A DNA stretch of 64,000 nucleotides from Xenorhabdus miraniensis (GTDB lineage Bacteria; Pseudomonadota; Gammaproteobacteria; Enterobacterales; Enterobacteriaceae): positions 62,001 through 126,000 of the forward strand of contig NZ_NITZ01000005.1 in the NCBI RefSeq assembly GCF_002632615.1, in the 5' to 3' direction. Numbering within the stretch: position 1 is the stretch's first letter; each line of letters starts with the position of its first letter. Under the pieces are notes generated by a model. That model was not told the DNA's origin and did no database searches. It saw only the letters and a list, made by a program, of their open reading frames with translations. This document shows, piece by piece, positions 58,486 through 64,000 of the stretch. The position numbers were made by a program, and so were the translations under genes.

Positions 58486-60177
58486 TTGGAAAAAGTCTGG
58501 CTAAAACATTATCCGGCAAATGTTCCGGCAGAGATCGATCCCGACCGTTATTCGTCGTTGATTGAAATGTTTGAAAATGCTGTGGCGCGTTATGCCGATC
58601 AAGTCGCATTTATCAATATGGGCGAAGTAATGACTTTCCGTAAATTGGAAGAGCGTAGCCGCGCCTTTGCTGCCTATTTACAGAATGGACTGGGGTTGAA
58701 AAAAGGGGATCGGGTGGCATTGATGATGCCGAATTTACTGCAATATCCCGTAGCACTGTTCGGCATTCTGCGTGCAGGGATGATAGTTGTAAATGTTAAC
58801 CCACTTTATACCCCGCGTGAATTGGAACACCAGCTTAATGACAGTGGGACATCTGCTATTGTTATCGTTTCTAACTTTGCTCATACCTTAGAAAAGATTG
58901 TCTTCAACACCAAAGTCAAACACGTTATTTTGACCCGCATGGGAGATCAACTCTCTCGGCCAAAAGGAACTCTTGTCGATTTTGTTGTCAAGTACGTTAA
59001 GCGTCTCGTGCCAAAATATCATTTACCGGATGCTATTTCATTCCGTAGTGCTATGCACAAAGGCTATCGTATGCAGTATGTCAAACCGGATGTGAAAGGT
59101 GAGGATTTGGCATTTCTGCAATATACAGGCGGAACCACCGGAGTGGCAAAAGGTGCCATGCTGACTCATCGTAATATGTTGGCAAATCTGGAACAAGCCA
59201 AAGCATGTTACTCTCCATTATTGAAAATCGGACAAGAGTTAGTAGTCACTGCATTGCCTCTGTACCATATCTTTGCTTTGACGATAAACTGTTTGTTCTT
59301 TATTGAACTCGGCGGGCAGAACCTGTTGATTACTAACCCCCGTGATGTCAATGGAACGGTCAAGGAGTTATCTCGTTATCGTTTCACAGCACTATCGGGT
59401 GTTAACACGCTATTCAATGCTTGGTTGAATAACTCTGAATTCCAGAAGATAAATTTTTCTTCATTACGCTTATCTGTTGGTGGCGGTATGGCGGTGCAGA
59501 AAGTGGTTGCCGACAAGTGGGAAAATCTGACCGGTTGTCACTTGCTGGAAGGTTATGGATTAACAGAGTGTGCCCCTCTGGTTTCAGCCAACCCGCATGA
59601 TTTGGCTCATTACAGTGGCAGTATTGGTTACCCCGTTGCTTCGACAGAAATCAAGCTGGTAGGGAGTGATGGTAATGAAGTTTCTCCGGGAGAAGCAGGC
59701 GAAATGTGGGTACGCGGGCCACAAGTCATGAAGGGTTACTGGGAACGTCCTGATGCCACGGATGAAGTGTTGAAAGATGGCTGGCTGGCAACAGGTGATA
59801 TTGCCAACATAGATGAAAAAGGCTTTTTCCACATTGTTGATCGTAAAAAAGACATGATCCTGGTTTCCGGTTTTAATGTCTATCCAAACGAAGTAGAAGA
59901 AGTTGTTTCTTCCCATCCTAAAGTATTAGAGTCGGCAGCAGTGGGTGTTCCGAACAAAAACTCAGGAGAAGCAGTCAAAGTCTTTGTTGTTCGGAAAGAT
60001 CCCAGCTTAACTGAGGATGAATTGAAGACACATTGCCGTCGTTACCTGACGGGATATAAGGTACCGAAACTTGTTGAATTCCGCGATGAGTTGCCGAAAT
60101 CCAACGTAGGTAAAATCCTTCGTAAAGAGTTGCGTAATGAAGAATTAGCAAAAGCGGATAATTCTGCGATAAATTGA
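58486..60177 (+). CDS. fadD: Long-chain acyl-CoA synthetase FadD
   Basis: The 563-aa protein starts at a TTG (AGGAG eight bases upstream), a start also known for E. coli fadD. It has the ATP/AMP signature [16 protein letters not shown], the gate region [30 protein letters not shown] and the FACS motif within [16 protein letters not shown]. FadD activates imported long-chain fatty acids at the inner membrane. In the window it is downstream of yeaY with a FadR-like site between. Nothing looks missing. Confidence 0.97.
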   Translation: MEKVWLKHYPANVPAEIDPDRYSSLIEMFENAVARYADQVAFINMGEVMTFRKLEERSRAFAAYLQNGLGLKKGDRVALMMPNLLQYPVALFGILRAGMIVVNVNPLYTPRELEHQLNDSGTSAIVIVSNFAHTLEKIVFNTKVKHVILTRMGDQLSRPKGTLVDFVVKYVKRLVPKYHLPDAISFRSAMHKGYRMQYVKPDVKGEDLAFLQYTGGTTGVAKGAMLTHRNMLANLEQAKACYSPLLKIGQELVVTALPLYHIFALTINCLFFIELGGQNLLITNPRDVNGTVKELSRYRFTALSGVNTLFNAWLNNSEFQKINFSSLRLSVGGGMAVQKVVADKWENLTGCHLLEGYGLTECAPLVSANPHDLAHYSGSIGYPVASTEIKLVGSDGNEVSPGEAGEMWVRGPQVMKGYWERPDATDEVLKDGWLATGDIANIDEKGFFHIVDRKKDMILVSGFNVYPNEVEEVVSSHPKVLESAAVGVPNKNSGEAVKVFVVRKDPSLTEDELKTHCRRYLTGYKVPKLVEFRDELPKSNVGKILRKELRNEELAKADNSAIN

Positions 60178-60290
60178 CATCGGGAAACAAACCTTAATAA
60201 CGGATTATTAATTAATCAAATGGCAAAAAGAAAATACTCAAGGTAGTTTGTACAAGACCTCATAGATCTCGTAGATAAAGGAGAAATGTT

Positions 60291-60503
60291 ATGGGTAAGT
60301 ACATTGTTGGTTATGATGGTGTTGATGAGAATAATTTAGTTTTAGTTAGTACACAGATTTCACTGGATATCGATGTAAGTACACTAGCTTCGGCGAGTGA
60401 TTTCTTAACTGTATTAGAGAATAACGCCTTAATTCATGCTAAAGGGTTATATGACGGTGATGGTGTAACAAGAATTGCTAACGTCAGAATATACCAGTTG
60501 TAA
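60291..60503 (+). CDS. Small orphan protein, 70 aa
   Basis: The frame has a clear ribosome site (AAAGGAGAAATGTT) and an intrinsic terminator 34 bases after its stop, so it is likely a real gene. The protein (MGKYIVGYDGVDENNLVLVS...RIANVRIYQL) is short, acidic and beta-rich with no signal peptide or helix. I do not recognise it. It lies between fadD and rnd, adjacent in E. coli, so it is an extra gene here. Transcription alone is likely given the flanking signals. Confidence 0.7.
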   Translation: MGKYIVGYDGVDENNLVLVSTQISLDIDVSTLASASDFLTVLENNALIHAKGLYDGDGVTRIANVRIYQL

Positions 60504-60536
60504 TATACAACATATTAAATAACCCGCTTTTTGATG

Positions 60537-60576
60537 AACCCCGAACGTTGGACACCCAACAATTAGGGGTTTTTTA
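60537..60576 (+). terminator. Intrinsic terminator after the 70-aa gene
   Basis: Outer stem aacccc (60537-60542) with ggggtt (60566-60571), inner stem gttgg with ccaac (60547-60551, 60556-60560), followed by ttttt. Confidence 0.8.
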
Positions 60577-60825
60577 CTTCTAATGCCGTTTAACTGCGGT
60601 TAGGTACTTCTTCGTCTCGCATACCTCACCTTAATGTTTACTTGATATCGTGTGATGTGAATTTCTCAAAATTGTGGCAAGTGGAAAGCATGTCTAATAC
60701 TATAGAAACAGCTATCCGAATAAAGGATGTTCAGAGATTTTTATTGTGTGTACATAACTGTGTACATTGTTATATTTTTTTAGTATTTATGGTTGTGTAA
60801 CATAATGTATTTAAAGGATATTTTA
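60577..60825 (+). promoter_or_regulatory. rnd upstream region with direct repeat and U-tract
   Basis: The sequence tgtgtacat occurs twice, 12 bases apart (60747-60755 and 60759-60767), and a run of seven T (60775-60781) follows, 45 bases before the rnd start. E. coli rnd needs a U-run in its leader for translation from UUG; this T-run could be its counterpart. Confidence 0.5.
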
Positions 60826-61962
60826 TTGTTTAATTGTAATTATCAGTTGATTACCACCGATGCTCAATTGCAGTCAATCTGTGAACGGGCAAAAAAACAC
60901 GCAAGAGTTGCATTAGATACTGAATTTGTACGTACACGGACGTATTATCCCCAATTAGGTTTGATACAACTGTTTGATGGTGAACAGCTTTCTCTGATTG
61001 ATCCCCTGGAAATTTCGCAATGGCAACCCTTCAGGGAATTATTGACTGATCCAGACGTTTTAAAATTTATCCATGCCGGAAGTGAAGATTTAGAAGTTTT
61101 CGGGAATAGTTTCCAGTGCTTACCAGAGCCTATGATGGATACGCAGGTACTGGCTGCATTTATTGGTCATCCGATATCATGTGGTTTTGCAACGTTGGTT
61201 GCTGAATATCTGAAGGTGGAATTGGATAAGAGTGAATCCCGTACTGATTGGCTGGCTCGTCCGTTAAGTGACAAGCAATGTGAGTACGCCGCAGCAGATG
61301 TTTACTATTTACTGCCTCTGGCCGATATCTTAATGGCGAAAACAGAGCTGGTGGGATATTTAGATGCAGCAAAAAATGAAAGCGCTCTGATTGCCCAACG
61401 CCGTAAAGAAGTATTAATGCCGGAATGTGCTTATAAGGATATTAGCAATGCCTGGCAATTGCGCCCAAAACAGTTAGCCTGTTTGAAAAAACTGGCGGCT
61501 TGGCGGTTAAATCAGGCTCGAGAACGTGATTTAGCGGTTAACTTTGTGATCCGTGAAGAAAATTTATGGCAAGTTGCCCGTTATATGCCGACTTCTTTGG
61601 GGGAATTGGATGCCTTGGGATTGAGTGGGCAGGAAATCCGTTGTCATGGCCGCCGGTTACTGTCTATGGTTGCAGAATGCAAAGATATTCCAGCAGAAGA
61701 ATGTCCGGCTCAAATTATCAATTTAGTTGACTATCCGGGTTATCGTAAGGCTTTTAAGGAAATTAAGTCATTGGTTACTCAGGTGAGTGAATCTCATGCT
61801 TTTAGTGCGGAATTATTGGCTTCCCGCCGGCAAATCAATCAATTGCTTTGTTGGCACTGGAAATTGAAATCACCAGAGTATCAACCTGAATTACTTAAGG
61901 GTTGGCGTGGGAAATGGTTGGCTGAGTCTATCGCCGAAATATTGGAAAATTATTCAGTATGA
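60826..61962 (+). CDS. rnd: Ribonuclease D
   Basis: I place the start at the TTG at 60826: AAAGGA lies seven bases upstream and the product (MFNCNYQLITTDAQLQ) then matches the E. coli RNase D start, which also uses UUG. An upstream in-frame ATG at 60805 lacks a ribosome site. The 378-aa protein has the DEDD exonuclease motifs (ALDTEFVRTRTYYPQLGLIQLF, FIHAGSEDLEVF, YAAADVYYLLP) and one HRDC domain (about 210-290), including ERDLAVNFVIREE. It trims 3' ends of stable RNA precursors. Confidence 0.95.
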   Translation: MFNCNYQLITTDAQLQSICERAKKHARVALDTEFVRTRTYYPQLGLIQLFDGEQLSLIDPLEISQWQPFRELLTDPDVLKFIHAGSEDLEVFGNSFQCLPEPMMDTQVLAAFIGHPISCGFATLVAEYLKVELDKSESRTDWLARPLSDKQCEYAAADVYYLLPLADILMAKTELVGYLDAAKNESALIAQRRKEVLMPECAYKDISNAWQLRPKQLACLKKLAAWRLNQARERDLAVNFVIREENLWQVARYMPTSLGELDALGLSGQEIRCHGRRLLSMVAECKDIPAEECPAQIINLVDYPGYRKAFKEIKSLVTQVSESHAFSAELLASRRQINQLLCWHWKLKSPEYQPELLKGWRGKWLAESIAEILENYSV

Positions 61963-62032
61963 TAAAAACCAGCGTGATAGAGACTACAGTTCCATTTAAG
62001 GCATACAGTTTTTAAAAATACCGCTTTAATTC

Positions 62033-62053
62033 CCTGCCTGTTTATCAGGCAGG
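62033..62053 (+). repeat. Hairpin downstream of rnd
   Basis: cctgcctg (62033-62040) pairs exactly with 62046-62053. It lies about 70 bases after rnd but is followed by aaagac, so it is not a clear terminator. Confidence 0.6.
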
Positions 62054-62290
62054 AAAGACAGAGGAGTGAACTTACTGTTGTGCCCGCTGTTCAAGATGCC
62101 AGCGCGTAATTCACAAATAATCCTGATTTTTTATTTTTTAAATTGACCATGATTTTAATTTCCATAGCAGCGTAAATTTTATACTCTCCGATAAAATTAC
62201 TTTTATCCCGAATATGGAGAAGGAAATACAATAAGCAGGGAAACAGGCGAAAGATTGGATAAAAAGAGTTTACTATGGTGTTTGGCGGAT

Positions 62291-62319
62291 CATAACCACC
62301 CGCTATGCGGGTGGTTATG
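62291..62319. repeat. 13-bp perfect hairpin after minE
   Basis: cataaccacccgc (62291-62303) pairs exactly with 62307-62319 over tat. It lies 46 bases past the minE stop and could terminate minCDE, although no T-run is adjacent. Its CGC-TAT-GCG apex resembles the hairpin at 37855. Confidence 0.75.
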
Positions 62320-62364
62320 ATTGAGAAATCACAGCCCTAAATTAAATAGCATCATTGGATACGA

Positions 62365-62634
62365 TTATTTTGGCAATTCCTCAACCTCAGGTAATGTTAC
62401 ATTAAGTTCCAGTACGGAAATGTCATCATTCTTTTGCTCAAACTGCACAGAAAGCATGTCTGGATCAATTTGTACATATTTACAAATTACAGCCAGAATA
62501 TCCCGTTTCATTTCAGGCAAATAGGCAGGCTCAGAGTCACCACGGCGCCGCTCTGCCACGATGATTTGTAGCCGCTCCTTGGCAATATTGGCTGTCGGTT
62601 TTTTTCTCGACAGGAAGAAATCTAACAAAGCCAT
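62365..62634 (-). CDS. minE: Cell division topological factor MinE
   Basis: The 89-aa protein starts [30 protein letters not shown], containing the membrane-binding N-terminus and the MinD-binding segment, and ends with the topological specificity domain. MinE drives the pole-to-pole oscillation of MinCD by stimulating the MinD ATPase. It is three bases after minD on the minus strand. Confidence 0.97.
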   Translation of the reverse strand: MALLDFFLSRKKPTANIAKERLQIIVAERRRGDSEPAYLPEMKRDILAVICKYVQIDPDMLSVQFEQKNDDISVLELNVTLPEVEELPK

Positions 62635-62637
62635 GCG

Positions 62638-63450
62638 TTACCCCCCAAACAGGCGTTTTAAAAAGCCCTTTTTCTCTTCTTCGATGAAACGGAAAGGCCG
62701 TTCTTCACCAAGTAAACGTAAAACAGTATCTTCGTATGCCTTACCCGCATCAGATTCTTTATCCAGAATAACGGGTTCTCCCTGGTTAGACGAACGGAGA
62801 ACAGATTGATCTTCCGGGATCACACCAAGTAATGGAATACACAGAATTTCCAACACATCTTCCATGCTAAGCATATCACCGCGGTTCACTCGCCCAGGGT
62901 TATAACGGGTCAGCAGAAGATGTTCTTTGATAGGCTCATCCCCTTGTTCCGCACGGCGTGATTTAGATGCCAGGATACCTAAAATACGATCGGAATCACG
63001 AACAGATGAAACTTCCGGGTTTGTTGTAATAATGGCTTCATCGGCAAAGTAGAGTGCCATCAATGCACCGCTTTCAATACCTGCTGGTGAATCACAGATA
63101 ATGAACTCAAACCCTTGTTGATCCAATTCGTTCAGAATTTTCTCGACGCCATCACGGGTGAGAGCTTCTTTATCGCGGGTTTGAGAGGCGGGCAAAATAT
63201 AGAGATTCTCTGTGCGCTTATCTTTAATAAGGGCTTGGTTTAAGCTGGCATCACCTTGAATGACGTTCACGAAGTCAAAAACCACTCGGCGTTCACAGCC
63301 CATAATCAAATCGAGGTTCCGTAGACCGATGTCAAAATCGACAACGGCAGTTTTTTTTCCTCTTTGGGCGAGACCGGTAGCAATGGCCGCGCTTGAAGTG
63401 GTTTTGCCAACGCCACCTTTACCAGATGTAACAACAATAATGCGTGCCAT
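62638..63450 (-). CDS. minD: Septum-site ATPase MinD
   Basis: The 270-aa protein has the deviant Walker A GKGGVGKTT at its start, FDIGLRNLDLIMGCERR, the switch regions ICDSPAGIESGA and a C-terminal amphipathic membrane-targeting helix (KKGFLKRLFGG). MinD recruits MinC to the membrane and is displaced by MinE. The order minC-minD-minE is standard. Confidence 0.98.
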   Translation of the reverse strand: MARIIVVTSGKGGVGKTTSSAAIATGLAQRGKKTAVVDFDIGLRNLDLIMGCERRVVFDFVNVIQGDASLNQALIKDKRTENLYILPASQTRDKEALTRDGVEKILNELDQQGFEFIICDSPAGIESGALMALYFADEAIITTNPEVSSVRDSDRILGILASKSRRAEQGDEPIKEHLLLTRYNPGRVNRGDMLSMEDVLEILCIPLLGVIPEDQSVLRSSNQGEPVILDKESDAGKAYEDTVLRLLGEERPFRFIEEEKKGFLKRLFGG

Positions 63451-63473
63451 GAAGCGATTCCTTGTTATAAAGG

Positions 63474-64000
63474 CTAGACTAAGGTTTCAATAGTTAATTC
63501 ATTGTTCACCAGACGTAATTTTGCCGCTTTACCGACAAAATTTTCTGGGATTTTTTCGCTGAGCCAATATTGACCAGCAATAGAGGTGAGTTCAGCGTTT
63601 AAATGGGTGCAGAAAATCTGGCTTTCTTGATCACCAGATGCGCCTGCCAATACGCGTCCACGCAGTACACCATATATATGAATATTTCCATCAGCGATTA
63701 ATTCTGCGCCAGCGCTCACATTATTCGTTACGATGAGATCGCTATTCGGCGCATAAATTCTTTGTCCTGAACGAACAGGTGTATTAATTATACGAGTTTT
63801 TTTGAAAATAGGTTCAGTCGGTTTATTTTCTTGAGTAAGAACTTTCTGACTTTTACCTTCTTTCAATAAAGGAAGTTCTGATTTCAGGACAATTTTCCGT
63901 TGTTCTTCATCTTGACAGCCGCTGATGCCAACAACACGCAGCCCAACTGATTCTATGGCCCGGTGGAGTGCGAGGATATCTGCATCAACAGAGAGAGCAG
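63474..64000 (-). CDS. minC: Septum inhibitor MinC, 5' part cut off by window edge
   Basis: Read from the right edge on the minus strand, the frame is open from [19 protein letters not shown] through [20 protein letters not shown], a linker, and the C-terminal domain ([55 protein letters not shown]). About 175 residues are seen of a protein usually near 230, so the N-terminus is missing. MinC blocks FtsZ assembly away from mid-cell. A TTG within the frame (63866) is not a real start. Confidence 0.95.
   Translation of the reverse strand, partial: ALSVDADILALHRAIESVGLRVVGISGCQDEEQRKIVLKSELPLLKEGKSQKVLTQENKPTEPIFKKTRIINTPVRSGQRIYAPNSDLIVTNNVSAGAELIADGNIHIYGVLRGRVLAGASGDQESQIFCTHLNAELTSIAGQYWLSEKIPENFVGKAAKLRLVNNELTIETLV

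Larger units (their letters stand above)
61963..62364. other. Spacer between rnd and minE (402 bp)
   Basis: The genes converge here. Two perfect hairpins are visible: cctgcctg/caggcagg (62033-62053) and a 13-bp stem at 62291-62319. I see no gene. Confidence 0.7.

Overview
The window reads as a chromosomal segment from an insect-associated enterobacterium of the Xenorhabdus/Photorhabdus group (Morganellaceae), most likely Xenorhabdus. The housekeeping proteins are close to those of E. coli. The base composition is moderately AT-rich. The accessory genes (type VI secretion, an invasin-like adhesin, IS remnants, orphan secreted-type proteins) fit that group. The genus is an inference from gene content and protein similarity, not from a marker-gene comparison.

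Region 1 (1-17454, all minus strand) is most of a type VI secretion system (T6SS). In transcription order it is vgrG, a DUF2169/pentapeptide protein, a second pentapeptide protein, a DUF3540 protein, a DUF4150 PAAR-like tip, tssJ, tssK, tssL, tssM, tssA, tssB, tssC and a cut-off hcp. tssE, tssF, tssG and clpV are not in view and may lie beyond the left edge.

Region 2 (18224-31592) is conserved core: murJ, argS, yecM, cutC, cmoB/cmoA, yecN, aspS, nudB, yebC, ruvC and ruvAB. A LexA box precedes ruvA. The order matches the argS-to-ruvB segment of E. coli.

Region 3 (about 31679-42461) is a 10.8-kb island between ruvB and znuB, which are neighbours in E. coli. It is bounded by inwardly facing copies of the same IS6-family-like terminus. 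It carries an invasin/intimin-type inverse autotransporter, two paralogous leaderless proteins of Ig-like build, and a third unit split by a complete IS4-family element. The two halves of that unit are a 130-codon stub and a 309-codon ORF with propeller-like repeats. Coding sequence is AT-rich, and hairpins follow most genes. This is the most novel part of the window.

Region 4 (42549-64000) is core again: znuBC/znuA around a Zur operator, mepM, lpxM, pykA, hexR, zwf (with a HexR-like operator, and without edd/eda downstream), an orphan 268-aa protein, and mdtJI with a 38-codon leader ORF in the mdtU position. It continues with a RidA-like gene, yoaA, tsaB, a Slp-type lipoprotein, fadD (with a FadR-like site), a 70-aa orphan, rnd (UUG start), and minE, minD and a partial minC at the right edge.

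All calls rest on reading the translations and DNA motifs by eye. No database search was run.
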